A stretch of DNA of 64,000 nt from Lachnospiraceae bacterium (lineage in GTDB: Bacteria; Bacillota; Clostridia; Lachnospirales; Lachnospiraceae), in contig CAJTCV010000010.1 in NCBI GenBank assembly GCA_910574805.1, positions 124,001-188,000 on the forward strand. The letters run 5' to 3'. Positions 51,504 through 62,103 of the stretch are shown here, piece after piece. Position 1 is the stretch's first letter. Every line of letters starts with the position of its first letter. A program made the position numbers and the translations under genes. The notes beneath the pieces were generated by a model. The model was not told the origin of the DNA and searched no databases. It saw only the letters and a list, made by a program, of their open reading frames with translations.

Positions 51504-52409
51504 TTATCTCATAAAGATTTCCATCAGTCGTTCCAGTTCTTCCATGGAATAATATTCAATCTCTATTTTTCCTTTGTTGTCATCCTTCCGATTTATGGTT
51601 ACCTTTGTTCCAAGAGACACCTTCATTTTTTCTTCCAGATCTCTGTATACTGCATCCTGCTGTGTATCTTTTTCCTTTTTCACCGGTTTTTCTCTGCCGA
51701 TCTTTTTGACCAGCTTTTCTACTTCCCGGACACTCATTTTTTCATTATATACTTTATTGGCTGCCTGGAATTGCAGCTCCGGATCTTCCACACCAAGAAG
51801 CGCCCGGGCATGTCCTGTTGACAGCATCTCTTCCACCACCATCTGCTGTACTCTTTCATCCAGCTTTAACAGACGCATGGAATTAGTGACTGCAGTCCTG
51901 CTTTTTGACACACGCTCGGCGATCTCTTCCTGTTTCAGATGAAATTCCGTGAGCAGTCTTTTATAAGCCGCCGCTTCTTCCATGGGATTCAGATTTTCTC
52001 TCTGAATATTTTCGATCAGAGACATCTCCACAATCTCCTGATCTGATATTTTCCGAATCACCACCGGGACTTCTTTCAGTCCGGCCAACTTTGCGGCTCT
52101 CCATCTTCGTTCTCCGGCAATGATCTCATAATAATCTCCCCGCTCTTGAACGATCAGCGGCTGCAGTATACCAAACTGTTTTATGGAATCTGCCAGCTCC
52201 TGCAATGCCTCTTCTTCAAACTTTTTTCTCGGCTGGTCCCGGTTCGGCTCGATTTCATTAATTTTCAGTCTGATCTCTGATGGCTTTTCCACTATTTTTT
52301 CGACAACTTTTTCTACGATCTTAACTTTTTTTTCTCTTTCTGCTGCTTTTCCGTTATCCGGTATCAGGCTGTCCAGTCCTTTCCCAAGTCCGCCTCTTTT
52401 TACTGCCAT
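51504..52409 (-). CDS. parB: chromosome partitioning protein ParB (Spo0J)
   Basis: 301 residues. Binds parS and spreads with CTP to load SMC and organise the origin. N-terminal CTPase motifs (QPLIVQERGDYYEIIAGERRWRAAKLAG, with GERR), ENIQRENLNPMEEA, the helix-turn-helix that follows (QEEIAERVSKSRTAVTNSMRLL), and a C-terminal dimerisation domain ending EYYSMEELERLMEIF. It overlaps parA by 10 bp. Two perfect parS sites lie within 1.7 kb. Confidence 0.96.
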   Translation of the reverse strand: MAVKRGGLGKGLDSLIPDNGKAAEREKKVKIVEKVVEKIVEKPSEIRLKINEIEPNRDQPRKKFEEEALQELADSIKQFGILQPLIVQERGDYYEIIAGERRWRAAKLAGLKEVPVVIRKISDQEIVEMSLIENIQRENLNPMEEAAAYKRLLTEFHLKQEEIAERVSKSRTAVTNSMRLLKLDERVQQMVVEEMLSTGHARALLGVEDPELQFQAANKVYNEKMSVREVEKLVKKIGREKPVKKEKDTQQDAVYRDLEEKMKVSLGTKVTINRKDDNKGKIEIEYYSMEELERLMEIFMR

Positions 52410-53176
52410 TCTTCTTCTCCTTTATGAAGCACTTCTTCTGCCAGCAGCCGATAGCTCTCCGCGCCTGCAGATTTTGTATCATACAGATTAATGGGAAGCC
52501 CATGGCTGGGCGCTTCCGCCAGACGCACATTTCTCGGAATGATTGTCTTATAAATGTTCTGATGCAGATACCCTTTTACATTTTCTACTACCTGGAGAGA
52601 CAGATTTGTTCTGGCATCATACATGGTAAATACGACTCCTTCGATCTCCAGGTCCGGATTCAGCCGTTCCTGCACCAGTTCAATCGTACGGATTAACTGG
52701 CTCAGTCCCTCCAGTGCATAATATTCACACTGAATGGGCACCAGCACCGTATCTGCCGCTGTCAACGCGTTAACCGTCAGCATATTCAGAGACGGAGGAC
52801 AGTCAATAATTATAAAATCATACTGATCTCTGACCTTTTTTGTTTCTCTGCGCAGTATGTATTCCTTCTCTTCCACGCCGATTAGCTCAATTTCCGCACC
52901 GGCCAGATTTACATTGGATGGAATGAGTGACTGGTTCTCAATCTCAGTCTCTATGATACATTCTTCTATGCTGCATTCTTCAAGAAGCAGATCATAGACG
53001 CTGTTTTCTGCTTCGTTCTTATCAACTCCCAGCCCGCTTGTAGTATTTCCCTGCGGGTCAATATCAATCGTCAGTACCCGCTGTCCCATCTCTGACAGAC
53101 ATGCAGACAGATTGATTGCTGTCGTCGTCTTTCCGACCCCGCCTTTTTGATTTGCTATGGCAATAATTCTTCCCAC
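52400..53176 (-). CDS. parA: chromosome partitioning ATPase ParA (Soj)
   Basis: 258 residues from GTG 53176 (AAGGAGAAATAC upstream). Deviant Walker A KGGVGKTTTAINL, Walker A' DIDPQGNTT, Walker B FIIIDCPPSLN. Works with ParB in origin segregation and in control of DnaA. First gene of the parAB unit, transcribed away from the parS at 53245. Confidence 0.96.
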   Translation of the reverse strand: MGRIIAIANQKGGVGKTTTAINLSACLSEMGQRVLTIDIDPQGNTTSGLGVDKNEAENSVYDLLLEECSIEECIIETEIENQSLIPSNVNLAGAEIELIGVEEKEYILRRETKKVRDQYDFIIIDCPPSLNMLTVNALTAADTVLVPIQCEYYALEGLSQLIRTIELVQERLNPDLEIEGVVFTMYDARTNLSLQVVENVKGYLHQNIYKTIIPRNVRLAEAPSHGLPINLYDTKSAGAESYRLLAEEVLHKGEEEWQ

Positions 53177-53244
53177 GTATTTCTCCTTTATATTATAATA
53201 CACTTTTCCGATGTATGATCAACATCATCAGTATAACACAAGTA

Positions 53245-53260
53245 TGTTTCACGTGAAACA
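53245..53260. other. parS site 1
   Basis: Exact 16-bp palindrome TGTTTCACGTGAAACA, the bacterial parS consensus. It lies 70 bp upstream of parA in the 340-bp gap before the SUKH-4-like gene. Nothing else is recognised in that gap. Confidence 0.97.
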
Positions 53261-53515
53261 TTTATTCTCAATTTTTTATTATTCTTTATTATTTTTGCCT
53301 GCACTCGCGCTGATATGAGCTGATCCTGTTATGTATCAGCATATCTGCCTGTATCGAACACAAGGATAGCCTGGATTTTAAAAAGTAAACCATCTCCTGA
53401 AAAACAGAAACAGAAAATGTCTCATAAATATGCATTGTAAATGGCTGATAAATATTTTATAATAAAACGTATCAGGTGAAATCTGTCAGATCAGGAAGAA
53501 AGGCGGATACACAAT

Positions 53516-53979
53516 ATGAATTGTATGGAAAACACATTACAAATGATTAAAAATATTCTACCGGAGGCGGGTACAGAACTTGGATCCTTCACTTTTCTTG
53601 CGGCAGACAGGCTCTGGACCGGAGAGACAGATGGCATCCCATATGTGGTTGTAGCGGAAGACCGCTGGCCCCGTAATCAAGGGGGATTCTGTCTGGCTGT
53701 AACGCTGGAAGGAGCTGTATATGTATCTGATCTGGACAATGGCAGCTTTACCGCCTGTTGTGCCTCCGGATTTTCTCAGTTTATAGAAATTTTAAGCTCT
53801 ACCAGTCGGCATTGAATACTGCGACTTCTCTGGATATGGAGGACGAGGAATGCGATCGGCATTATGAGGAACTGGAACAGACGCTCCTGCAACAGATCAT
53901 GGAAATTGACGCTGCTGCCATTGAAGACACAGAGGGATTTTGGAGTACCTGTATCGAAGAACTGATATCGGGCGTATAA
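53516..53979 (+). pseudogene. SUKH-4-like gene with one frameshift
   Basis: Frame 1 (53516-53815) reads ...GIPYVVVAEDRWPRNQGGFCLAVTLEGAVYVSDLDNGSFTACCASGFSQFIEIL and stops soon after. Frame 2 (up to 53979) continues KLYQSALNTATSLD...IDAAAIEDTEGFWSTCIEELISGV. One additional base in GAAATTTT near 53795 would join them into about 154 residues with the SUKH-4 pattern, including the late 'dpeGfW' box. SUKH proteins are immunity or nucleic-acid-related. The lesion is in A/T runs, so it may be a sequencing slip. Confidence 0.65.
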
Positions 53980-54015
53980 AAAATTCCATATTCACATACA
54001 TGATATCATATTATA

Positions 54016-54031
54016 TGTTTCACGTGAAACA
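54016..54031. other. parS site 2
   Basis: Second exact copy of TGTTTCACGTGAAACA, 771 bp from the first, between the SUKH-4-like remnant and the alpha/beta hydrolase. Confidence 0.97.
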
Positions 54032-54075
54032 TTTCCAAAATTCACTATATTAATAAGGAAAGGATACCTATCTTC

Positions 54076-55035
54076 ATGCAGAAAAAAATTACAGTTGCCC
54101 TTACTTTTTCCGGACTAACTATTTCTTCACTGATTACGCTGTCCGCCATAAATAAAGCTGTCATCCAACTGGCAACCTCCAAAGGACTGCTGGACTCCAG
54201 AAAGAAAGAGATCTATCACTGGAGATTCGGCGATATCAGCTACAGTATTACCGGAGAGGGAAAACCCGTTCTTCTGATCCATGATCTGACAGAAGCAGGT
54301 TCCTCCATCGAATGGTCCGAGATTATTCCAAAGCTGTCCAGAACAAATACTGTATATACCCTGGATCTTCTGGGCTGCGGTCTCTCCGACCGTCCTGATA
54401 TTACCTATACCAGCTACATGTATACCCAGCTTGTCAATGATTTTATCCGAAATGTTATTAAAAAGAAAACAAGCGTTATCACCACTGGAAAATCTGCTTC
54501 TTTTGTTCTGGATGCCTGCAGCACCAATGAAGAAGCCTATGGAGAGCTGATTCTGATTAATCCGGAAAATATCCGGACACTTCATAAAAAACCATCCAAA
54601 CGTACCAAAACTGCTGCTTTTCTTCTGAGACTGCCATGCATCGGCACCTTTATCTATCATCTGCTTACCAGAAAAAAAAGTATACGGGAGCATTTTGAGG
54701 ACGATTATTTTTATGATCCTGAGAAAATCTCCGAAGCACTTTATGATTATTATTACGAATCTGCTCACCTGAAGGGAAAAAATGCAGGAAACCTGGCCGT
54801 CAGTCTGAACGGACGATACACCAACGCCAATATTATTCAGACACTGAAAAATATTAACAACAATATCCATATTCTCGCCGGTGCCGAAGTACCTGGCATA
54901 AAAGAAATCATCAGAGAATACCTGTATTATAATCCTGCCATAGAGACGGAATATATTCCCTACACAAAAGGACTTCCTCAACTGGAAGCCCCGTCAATGG
55001 TCCTGAAATATATAAATCTCTATCTGGGCAACTGA
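54076..55035 (+). CDS. alpha/beta-fold hydrolase, membrane-anchored
   Basis: 319 residues. An N-terminal hydrophobic anchor (VALTFSGLTISSLITLSAI) precedes an alpha/beta hydrolase core: ISYSITGEGKPVLLIHDLTEAGSS (oxyanion region), VYTLDLLGCGLSDRP, and the nucleophile elbow GKSASF around residue 140, which is GxSxS instead of GxSxG. A C-terminal region has HILAGAEVPGI, where the acid residue would be expected. Activity is probable but the elbow is atypical. Plus-strand gene between parAB and rsmG. Confidence 0.8.
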   Translation: MQKKITVALTFSGLTISSLITLSAINKAVIQLATSKGLLDSRKKEIYHWRFGDISYSITGEGKPVLLIHDLTEAGSSIEWSEIIPKLSRTNTVYTLDLLGCGLSDRPDITYTSYMYTQLVNDFIRNVIKKKTSVITTGKSASFVLDACSTNEEAYGELILINPENIRTLHKKPSKRTKTAAFLLRLPCIGTFIYHLLTRKKSIREHFEDDYFYDPEKISEALYDYYYESAHLKGKNAGNLAVSLNGRYTNANIIQTLKNINNNIHILAGAEVPGIKEIIREYLYYNPAIETEYIPYTKGLPQLEAPSMVLKYINLYLGN

Positions 55036-55117
55036 ACATCTGCCAAAAATCCGGCAGCGGTCTGTACCATACATAATCATCTGTACTGGTATGATCCGTT
55101 GCCGGTCTGTTCATTTT

Positions 55118-55837
55118 TTACAGAGGATTCTTACCCGCCGTTCCTGCCTTTCTTGGATATTTCTTCGGACATCCATTCACCTTCCGAATACATACCAGCG
55201 ATCTTGTAATATCTGTTCCCGGCAGCAAAAAACTCCTGCACTGTTCCATTTTTCCTCCCAGCAGAAATACTGCCGACTTCGCTCTCTTCACCTCTTCATC
55301 TATCTCTCCTGCTTTATAAGAGATAAATTCTCCGCCTACCCTCACATAGGGCAGACAATACTCGGACAGTACCGCCAGATCCGCCACTGCCCGGGAAACA
55401 CACAGATCGTACTTCTCTCTTTTCACACCCGGTTTTGCAAAGTCCTCCGCTCTCCCATGAACTGTCTCCAACTCACAAAGATCAAGCCTTTCCACCACAT
55501 GATTCAGAAAATCAATTCTTTTCCTCAGAGAATCCAGAAGCGTCACCTTCAGATGAGGAAACATAATCTTCAATGGAATCCCGGGAAATCCTGCCCCGGT
55601 ACCGATATCTATCAGGTTATCCACATCATCCATATTTTTTACGTAAATAATCGACAGACTGTCCACAAAATGTTTCTTCACCACAGCTTCAAAATCTGTA
55701 ATGGCAGTCAGATTCATTTTCTCATTCCACTCCACCAGAAGTCCATAATATACCAGAAGCTTCTCCGCCTGATCCGATGTGATCTGCATTCCCAGGGCGC
55801 TAATCTCATTTTCTATATATTTCAGTTTTTCTTCCAT
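55118..55837 (-). CDS. rsmG: 16S rRNA (guanine-N7) methyltransferase
   Basis: 239 residues, normal length. Methylates G527 of 16S rRNA using SAM. SAM-binding [16 protein letters not shown], then [16 protein letters not shown] and [22 protein letters not shown]. It overlaps mnmG by 16 bp and ends the mnmE-mnmG-rsmG run typical of the origin region. Confidence 0.96.
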   Translation of the reverse strand: MEEKLKYIENEISALGMQITSDQAEKLLVYYGLLVEWNEKMNLTAITDFEAVVKKHFVDSLSIIYVKNMDDVDNLIDIGTGAGFPGIPLKIMFPHLKVTLLDSLRKRIDFLNHVVERLDLCELETVHGRAEDFAKPGVKREKYDLCVSRAVADLAVLSEYCLPYVRVGGEFISYKAGEIDEEVKRAKSAVFLLGGKMEQCRSFLLPGTDITRSLVCIRKVNGCPKKYPRKAGTAGKNPL

Positions 55838-57729
55838 AATGATTCTCCGCTTTTGTTCTTTTTCTGCTCCAGCCAGATCAGAAGAACAGAGATATCCGCC
55901 GGAGAGACTCCGGATATTCTGGATGCCTGACCAATGGATACAGGTTTACATAATTTTAATTTCTGCACCGCTTCCAGACGAAGACTTGGAATCTCATCGT
56001 AATCCAGATCTTCTGGTATTTTCTTCTGTTCCATTCTCCGGAACTGTTCCACCTGCTTCAGCTGCCTCCTGATATATCCGTCATATTTGATATCAATTTC
56101 CACCTGCTCTGTAACTTCAGCAGGAAGATCCGGCATCCGGGCATCAATTTCTTTCAGATATTCATATTTCATTTCCGGACGGCGCAGGATCTCTGCCAGA
56201 GATGCAGCCGTCTTAAGACCTGTACTTTTGTAGCGTTCCAGAAAAGCCTGCGTGATTGCATTTGCCCCGGTCATGATCTTCTCCAGACGTTCCTTTTCCT
56301 GACGGATCTGTTCTTTTTTCCAAAGAAGCTTCTCATAGCGCTCCTTTGATATCAGACCCACCTCATATCCAAGAGGAGTCAGACGCTGATCCGCATTATC
56401 CTGTCTCAGAAGCAGACGATATTCAGAACGGGAAGTCATCATCCGGTAAGGCTCATGATTTTCTTTTGTTACCAGATCATCAATGAGCACGCCAATATAC
56501 GCCTGAGAACGGTCGATGATGATCTGCTCTCTTCCCAAAAGCTCCATAGCGGCATTGATTCCCGCCACCAGTCCCTGACAGGCCGCCTCTTCATAACCGG
56601 AACTTCCATTAAACTGCCCGCCGCTGAACAATCCCTTGATCTTCTTAAATTCCAGAGTCGGAGCAAGCTGCTGAGGATTGATACAGTCATATTCAATGGC
56701 ATAGGCATTCCGTACAATCTTTGCATGCTCCAGCCCCGGCACGGAATGATACATGGCATGCTGGACATCCTCCGGAAGAGAACTGGACATTCCTCCCACA
56801 TACATCTCACTGGTATAACGTCCCTCCGGTTCTATAAATACCTGGTGGCGCTCTTTGTCCGCAAAACGGACCACCTTGTCCTCTATGGACGGACAATATC
56901 TGGGCCCGGTCCCCTCAATAGCACCGGAATATAAGGGAGACCGGTCAAGGCTGGACCGTATGATCTCATGAGTCGCTTCACTGGTATAAGTCAGCCAGCA
57001 GGAAACCTGAGGGATCTGCACTGTCTCCGGATCCGTGGTAAAAGAAAAGGGTACTATACGCTCATCTCCCTTTTGTTCCTCCATCCTGCTGTAGTCTATG
57101 GTCCTTCCGTCAATTCTCGCCGGAGTACCGGTTTTAAACCGGTACATCTCGATCCCCAGCGCTTTCAGAGAGTCTGTCAGATGATTGGCCGCCTGAAGTC
57201 CATTGGGACCGGTATAAGAACTTACATCCCCATAGATACATCTTGCCTTCAAATAAGTCCCTGTACATAGAATCACAGCCCGGGCATGATAGACAGCTCC
57301 GGAATACAGCCGCACGCCTGCTGCTTTTCCATCCTCTGTCAGGATCTCCGTCACCTCTCCCTGCACAATCTGCAGCCGATCGGTCTCCTCCAGCACCATA
57401 CGCATGGCACGGCTGTATTCTGCCTTGTCTGCCTGCGCCCGCAGGGAGTGGACCGCCGGTCCTTTGGATACATTCAGCATCTTGGACTGGATAAAAGTCC
57501 GGTCAATCACCCTGCCCATCTCTCCTCCCAATGCGTCCAGCTCCCGGACCAGATGGCCCTTGGAGCTCCCTCCGATATTGGGATTACAGGGCATAAGAGC
57601 AATACTGTCCACACTGACTGTAAATACAACCGTCTCAAGACCAAGTCTGGCACAGGCAAGAGCCGCCTCACATCCGGCATGTCCTGCACCGACTACCGCA
57701 ACATCCACATATTCTTCTACAAACGGCAT
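55822..57729 (-). CDS. mnmG: tRNA uridine 5-carboxymethylaminomethyl modification enzyme, FAD subunit
   Basis: 635 residues. With MnmE it modifies the wobble uridine at position 34 of several tRNAs. N-terminal FAD-binding [14 protein letters not shown], then [24 protein letters not shown], the second GIDA signature [15 protein letters not shown] and C-terminal [17 protein letters not shown]. Ribosome site GAGGAGG before the ATG. It begins 12 bp after mnmE. Confidence 0.97.
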   Translation of the reverse strand: MPFVEEYVDVAVVGAGHAGCEAALACARLGLETVVFTVSVDSIALMPCNPNIGGSSKGHLVRELDALGGEMGRVIDRTFIQSKMLNVSKGPAVHSLRAQADKAEYSRAMRMVLEETDRLQIVQGEVTEILTEDGKAAGVRLYSGAVYHARAVILCTGTYLKARCIYGDVSSYTGPNGLQAANHLTDSLKALGIEMYRFKTGTPARIDGRTIDYSRMEEQKGDERIVPFSFTTDPETVQIPQVSCWLTYTSEATHEIIRSSLDRSPLYSGAIEGTGPRYCPSIEDKVVRFADKERHQVFIEPEGRYTSEMYVGGMSSSLPEDVQHAMYHSVPGLEHAKIVRNAYAIEYDCINPQQLAPTLEFKKIKGLFSGGQFNGSSGYEEAACQGLVAGINAAMELLGREQIIIDRSQAYIGVLIDDLVTKENHEPYRMMTSRSEYRLLLRQDNADQRLTPLGYEVGLISKERYEKLLWKKEQIRQEKERLEKIMTGANAITQAFLERYKSTGLKTAASLAEILRRPEMKYEYLKEIDARMPDLPAEVTEQVEIDIKYDGYIRRQLKQVEQFRRMEQKKIPEDLDYDEIPSLRLEAVQKLKLCKPVSIGQASRISGVSPADISVLLIWLEQKKNKSGESLWKKN

Positions 57730-57741
57730 GCCGATCCTCCT

Positions 57742-59118
57742 CTATTTTCCCATACAAAATTTTCCAAAGATCTCATTTACCAGATCTTCTCCCATGGATT
57801 CCCCAAGAATCCTTCCCAGAGCTTCGTACGCGTCTGTCAGGTCAATGAAATAAAAATCTTCCGGCATTCCAAGGGCGATGCTTTCTGCCACCTTTTTCAG
57901 GCTTTCCTCTGCCTCTTCCATGGCAGCCCTGTGCCTGACGCTGGTCAGACAGGCCTCATCGTCAAAAACAGCCTTTCCGTCCAGAAACATCTCCTCCAGA
58001 AGCTCCTCCAGCACATCAAGACCTGTCTCTTCCTTTGCCGAGAATGCAACCGTCGGCACAGCGAGGATCTCTTCCACCATCTCCGGTGCCGTTTCCATAG
58101 GAAGATCCGTCTTATTCAGAAGCACAATCACCCTCTGATCCTTTAAAAGCTCCATAATCTCCCGGTCATTTTCGTCCAGCGGTGTGGAACTGTCCACCAC
58201 ATAAAGCACCAGATCTGCATCCTTCAGGGATTCCTTTGCCCGGTCCACTCCGATCTTCTCCACCAGATCTTCCGTCCTTCGGATTCCTGCAGTATCCACC
58301 ACATCCAGAATAAGCCCCCCGATCCGTACCTGCTCTTCCAGCACATCTCTTGTAGTCCCGGGAATCTCTGTGACAATGGCGCGGGCTTCCCCTGTGAGCA
58401 CATTCAGAAGGGAAGATTTTCCCGCATTGGGTTTTCCAATAATAACCGTCCGGATTCCTTCCTTGAGGATTCTGCCCTGCTCTGCCCTTATCAACAGCAC
58501 CCCCGTCTCCTTCAGGAGGTTATCCACCTTCTCCCCCAGCCTGCCAGGATAACCCTCCAGACTCACATGCTCCGGATCATCCAGTGCAGACTCGATAAAT
58601 GCAATTTCATAAAGGATCTGTTCCCGGAGCTTTTGAATCAACCGAAGCACGGAGCCTTTCAGCTGCCGGACAGAGCTTCTCAGTGCATGCTCATTTTTTG
58701 CCTGTATGATATCCATAACCGCTTCCGCCTGAGACAGGTCGATCCGTCCGTTCAGAAAAGCTCTTCTGGTAAATTCTCCCGGCTCTGCCGCCCTTGCTCC
58801 CGTTCGGATAACCAGCTCCAGAATCCGTTTCATCACATAGCTTCCGCCATGACAGTCGATCTCCACCGTATCCTCCGCTGTATAACTGTGAGGCGCTTTC
58901 ATAAGAAGAAGGATCACCTCATCCAGGATCTCTTCTCCATCGACGATGGTTCCGTAATGCATAGTGTAAGTCTTCTGTTCTGTAAGCTTTTTCCCTTCCT
59001 TTGCCGGGTGAAAGATCTGCTCTGCGATCTCAATCGCTTCTTCCCCGCTGATCCTTACCACTCCGATGCCGGCCCCTGTCATTCCTGTTGCCACAGCCGC
59101 AATCGTATCACTTTTCAT
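57742..59118 (-). CDS. mnmE: tRNA modification GTPase
   Basis: 458 residues from ATG 59118 (AGGAGG upstream). N-terminal folate-binding domain (DTIAAVATGMTGAGIGVVRISG), helical domain with an inserted Ras-like G domain: G1 GKPNAGKSSL, G3 DTAG, G4 NKTD, and C-terminal C-[M]-GK (FCMGK) whose Cys is needed for modification. Partner of MnmG, encoded downstream. Confidence 0.97.
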   Translation of the reverse strand: MKSDTIAAVATGMTGAGIGVVRISGEEAIEIAEQIFHPAKEGKKLTEQKTYTMHYGTIVDGEEILDEVILLLMKAPHSYTAEDTVEIDCHGGSYVMKRILELVIRTGARAAEPGEFTRRAFLNGRIDLSQAEAVMDIIQAKNEHALRSSVRQLKGSVLRLIQKLREQILYEIAFIESALDDPEHVSLEGYPGRLGEKVDNLLKETGVLLIRAEQGRILKEGIRTVIIGKPNAGKSSLLNVLTGEARAIVTEIPGTTRDVLEEQVRIGGLILDVVDTAGIRRTEDLVEKIGVDRAKESLKDADLVLYVVDSSTPLDENDREIMELLKDQRVIVLLNKTDLPMETAPEMVEEILAVPTVAFSAKEETGLDVLEELLEEMFLDGKAVFDDEACLTSVRHRAAMEEAEESLKKVAESIALGMPEDFYFIDLTDAYEALGRILGESMGEDLVNEIFGKFCMGK

Positions 59119-59151
59119 TCTGGCCTCCTCCAAAGGAAAAAAAGGGAACGC

Positions 59152-59877
59152 TTATTCGCGTCCCCCACCCTTTTTACTGTTGTTATTACGGTTATAATTT
59201 TTATTATTCCCATAACGACGATGCCGGTTATTATTATTTTCCCTTATCTTCACGCCTTCCTTCAGGCTTACCACCACACGGCGGAAGGGCTCCTCTCCTT
59301 CACTGTGCGTTTCCACATACCGGTCATTCTGAAGTGCGGAATGGATCACTCTTCTTTCATAAGGATTCATGGGCTCCAGTGTCACCGTCTTCCCGTTCCT
59401 GCGGACTTTAAAAGAAATATTTCTGGCGAGATTTTCCAGCGTATCCTTTCTTCTCTGACGGTAATTCTCTGTATCCACTTTGACGCGCACATACTCTTCT
59501 TCGTTCTTGTTCACCACAAGACTCACCAGATACTGAAGGGAATCCAGAGTCTGTCCTCTCTTGCCGATCAGGACGCCCATATCTTCCCCGGACAGATCAA
59601 TGTTCATGATTCTCTCATCTGTATGTTCGGTGATATTCACATTCACACTGATCTGCATGGCATCAAATACCTTTTCCAGAAATTCCTCTGCTCTCTCTCT
59701 GGAATTTAAAAGCTTACGGGCGCGGATCCTGGCAGGCTTGCTGCCGATCCCAAGAAATCCTGCACTTCCCTTGTCAATCACTTCATATTCCAGATTTTCT
59801 GAAGTTGCTTCCAGCCTGATCTTTGCTTCTGTAATGGCATCTTCCAGAGTTTTAGCGGAAAACTCTCTATATTCCAT
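59152..59877 (-). CDS. khpB: RNA-binding protein KhpB (Jag)
   Basis: 241 residues. Jag_N domain (MEYREFSAKTLEDAITEAKI...GSAGFLGIGSKPARI), a type II KH domain with GKRGQTLDSLQYLVSLVV, an R3H domain (MNPYERRVIHSALQ) and an Arg/Asn-rich basic tail of about 25 residues. Known partner of KhpA in mRNA and cell-division control. Follows yidC by 14 bp. Confidence 0.94.
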   Translation of the reverse strand: MEYREFSAKTLEDAITEAKIRLEATSENLEYEVIDKGSAGFLGIGSKPARIRARKLLNSRERAEEFLEKVFDAMQISVNVNITEHTDERIMNIDLSGEDMGVLIGKRGQTLDSLQYLVSLVVNKNEEEYVRVKVDTENYRQRRKDTLENLARNISFKVRRNGKTVTLEPMNPYERRVIHSALQNDRYVETHSEGEEPFRRVVVSLKEGVKIRENNNNRHRRYGNNKNYNRNNNSKKGGGRE

Positions 59878-59891
59878 TTTCCATTTCCCCC

Positions 59892-61160
59892 TTACTTCTT
59901 CGACTTTTCATTATACTTGGCTACCATCGCCGCTTTGGACGCAAGGCTTCCCGGCTTATCCGAATTTTTATAATAGCTGGTGGATGCCTCCATTGCAGCC
60001 TGTCTCTCTTCCTCTGTCATTTTTTTCTTCTCCCCATGATCAATGGCCTTTACATTCGTCCTGGCAATATCATTGAGCTTCTGAGGCGGAAGTCCCTTTT
60101 TCTCACGGATTCTGTTATTCTTCTCAATATTTTTCTTAATAACCTCATCCAGATCCAGCCTGTCCAGATATTTATTGATGGACCACTGCTGAATACCGCG
60201 GACCACTGCACCGACGATCCAGTACAGACCCATACCTGCCGGGAGCGTAAAGCAGAACCATGCAGACATCAGAGGCATCATCATGTTCATGGACTTCATG
60301 GTGGCATTCATGGTATCGTTGGCGTCTCCTGTGGAGGGCTGCGGCATCATCTTCACATTAAGCCACTGAGTAAGCGCCGCAAGGAACGGAACGAGAACCG
60401 CACCCGCCAGCATCAGAACAGATCCCCCTGCAAGAGCGGACTTTGCAATATTCCAGGGTGAATTGGCTATATTGATACCAAAATTATTCATACTGGATAT
60501 GGATGTCTCTGTTGTATGGATCAGGCTCTCCATCTCCGGAAAACGGTCGATCAGCATCTGCCAGGTGGCGCTTCCGGTATCCTGAAGTTTGTACAGGACA
60601 TCAATAATCGTATTAATCTGGGAAAAATCCTTTCCTTCAATATACATTCTTCCGCTGGTGCTGAGCTCCTGTATAAAGTCAGAACCGCCCGGCGCCGCCA
60701 TGATTCTCCCTGCAAGCTCCGTAAATACACCCTTGACCCCGTTTACATAAGCCGGTACGTTCATTATGACCCGATAAAGCGCGAAAAGAATCGGCATCTG
60801 GATCAAAAGCTGCAGACAGCTTCCCGTGGGAGACACTCCATATTTGGCATAGACTGCCTGGGTCTCCTCATTCATTGCCATCATGGAATTATTATCTTTT
60901 TTATTCTTGTATTTCTTCTGGATCTCCTGGATCTCCGGATTCATTTTTGCGGATAATTTGGAAAATTTCTGCTGTTTGATTGTAAGCGGCAGCATCAAAA
61001 GATAGATGATGACCGTAAACAGAATAATACACAGACCGATATTCTGTATTCCAAATACGCTGTTTAAAAAATTGAACAACACGTCCATGATCCATCCAAG
61101 GATCCTCGCCACATCTCCTATGATGAATGTATTGTTCTGGGTCAATAAAATACCTGCCAA
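59892..61160 (-). CDS. yidC: membrane protein insertase YidC
   Basis: 422 residues from TTG 61160; AAGGAGG ends 7 bases before it, whereas the longer frame start has no ribosome site and enters the yidD gap. Gram-positive OxaA type: first helices LCIILFTVIIYLLMLPLTIKQQ, conserved SPTGSCLQLLIQMPILFALYRVI, later PLMSAWFCFTLPAGMGLYWIVGAVV. A large extra loop (about 160-270) and a charged cytoplasmic tail are present. Inserts membrane proteins with or without Sec. Confidence 0.95.
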   Translation of the reverse strand: MAGILLTQNNTFIIGDVARILGWIMDVLFNFLNSVFGIQNIGLCIILFTVIIYLLMLPLTIKQQKFSKLSAKMNPEIQEIQKKYKNKKDNNSMMAMNEETQAVYAKYGVSPTGSCLQLLIQMPILFALYRVIMNVPAYVNGVKGVFTELAGRIMAAPGGSDFIQELSTSGRMYIEGKDFSQINTIIDVLYKLQDTGSATWQMLIDRFPEMESLIHTTETSISSMNNFGINIANSPWNIAKSALAGGSVLMLAGAVLVPFLAALTQWLNVKMMPQPSTGDANDTMNATMKSMNMMMPLMSAWFCFTLPAGMGLYWIVGAVVRGIQQWSINKYLDRLDLDEVIKKNIEKNNRIREKKGLPPQKLNDIARTNVKAIDHGEKKKMTEEERQAAMEASTSYYKNSDKPGSLASKAAMVAKYNEKSKK

Positions 61161-61229
61161 AATAAACCTCCTTGATATCATGGATTCCATATCCACAACA
61201 GACATTTGCTCCCCGGTCCTTTTCTGTAC

Positions 61230-61439
61230 TTACGGTACCGGATCATACCCTCCTTTTGAAAAAGGGTTGCACCTTAAGATCCTCCACACGGCCAGAAGGC
61301 CTCCTTTGACTGCTCCATACTTTTCTATGGCTTCCAGACCATATTGAGAGCAGGTTGGATAATAAGGGCATCGTGTGCTTTTTAACGGTGACAAATACTT
61401 CTGATAACATCTGATCAGTGCAATCAATATCTTTTTCAT
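61230..61439 (-). CDS. yidD: membrane protein insertion efficiency factor
   Basis: 69 residues: [39 protein letters not shown], with the conserved Cys pair and amphipathic helix of YidD. Overlaps rnpA by 4 bp and lies just upstream of yidC. Confidence 0.95.
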   Translation of the reverse strand: MKKILIALIRCYQKYLSPLKSTRCPYYPTCSQYGLEAIEKYGAVKGGLLAVWRILRCNPFSKGGYDPVP

Positions 61440-61771
61440 CTCAATATTCCGTGAAGTTTTCCCAGATGAAGCAGTGCACTTTCAATCTCCTGGCAGGTTT
61501 TATCCTTTGCACTCTTCCTCGCGACTACGACCATGTCCAAACCACTATTGAACGACTCTTCCCGGATCCTGTAGCTCTCCCGGATCAGACGGATGACCCT
61601 GTGCCGGACCACACTGTTGCCGACCTTTTTACTGACCGAGATCCCCAGCCGGTTCTTATCCGTCTGATTCTCAAGAGCATACATGACAAGATAACGGTTT
61701 GCATAAGATTTTCCCCTGGCATAAACCCTGCGAAAATCTTCATTACGCTTCAAGGACTCTGAAAATTTCAT
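61436..61771 (-). CDS. rnpA: ribonuclease P protein component
   Basis: 111 residues. Basic protein subunit that helps RNase P RNA mature tRNA 5' ends. RNR signature: [26 protein letters not shown]. Between rpmH and yidD, the standard order. Confidence 0.96.
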   Translation of the reverse strand: MKFSESLKRNEDFRRVYARGKSYANRYLVMYALENQTDKNRLGISVSKKVGNSVVRHRVIRLIRESYRIREESFNSGLDMVVVARKSAKDKTCQEIESALLHLGKLHGILR

Positions 61772-61797
61772 GGATTCTCCTTATAAAATCCTAGAAG

Positions 61798-61820
61798 AAA
61801 AGGCCACATATATGCGGCCT
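61798..61820 (-). terminator. weak terminator/attenuator between rpmH and rnpA
   Basis: AGGCC/GGCCT stem around a palindromic CATATATG core, followed by four T on the transcript strand. Could adjust the rpmH:rnpA ratio. Confidence 0.45.
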
Positions 61821-61953
61821 ACGCTGATAATTTCTTTCTTCCCTTTAATCTTCTGGCTGCCAGAACTTTTCTTCCGCCCGGTGTACTCATCCTTGCTCTG
61901 AAACCGTGGACCTTTGCTCTGGAACGCTTTTTGGGCTGAAATGTCATTTTCAT
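61819..61953 (-). CDS. rpmH: 50S ribosomal protein L34
   Basis: 44 residues, too short for many gene callers: [20 protein letters not shown] is followed by [20 protein letters not shown], the complete L34 sequence. ATG 61953 has AAGGAGGTG upstream. First gene of the leftward origin operon. Confidence 0.97.
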   Translation of the reverse strand: MKMTFQPKKRSRAKVHGFRARMSTPGGRKVLAARRLKGRKKLSA

Positions 61954-62020
61954 AATCCGAACACCTCCTTATCCTTCTATACTTATACATTTTTGTCACA
62001 TGTTAAAAAACACTTCTTCA

Positions 62021-62049
62021 ATTATACGCACAGAGACCCAATAAGTCAA
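62021..62049 (-). promoter_or_regulatory. rpmH promoter
   Basis: TTGACT, 17-base spacer, TATAAT, about 70 bp before the rpmH ATG. Confidence 0.85.
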
Positions 62050-62103
62050 GCAAAACCAGCCATTTATCGAAAATTCCTGATGATTTCAGAAACGTTCATC
62101 CAC

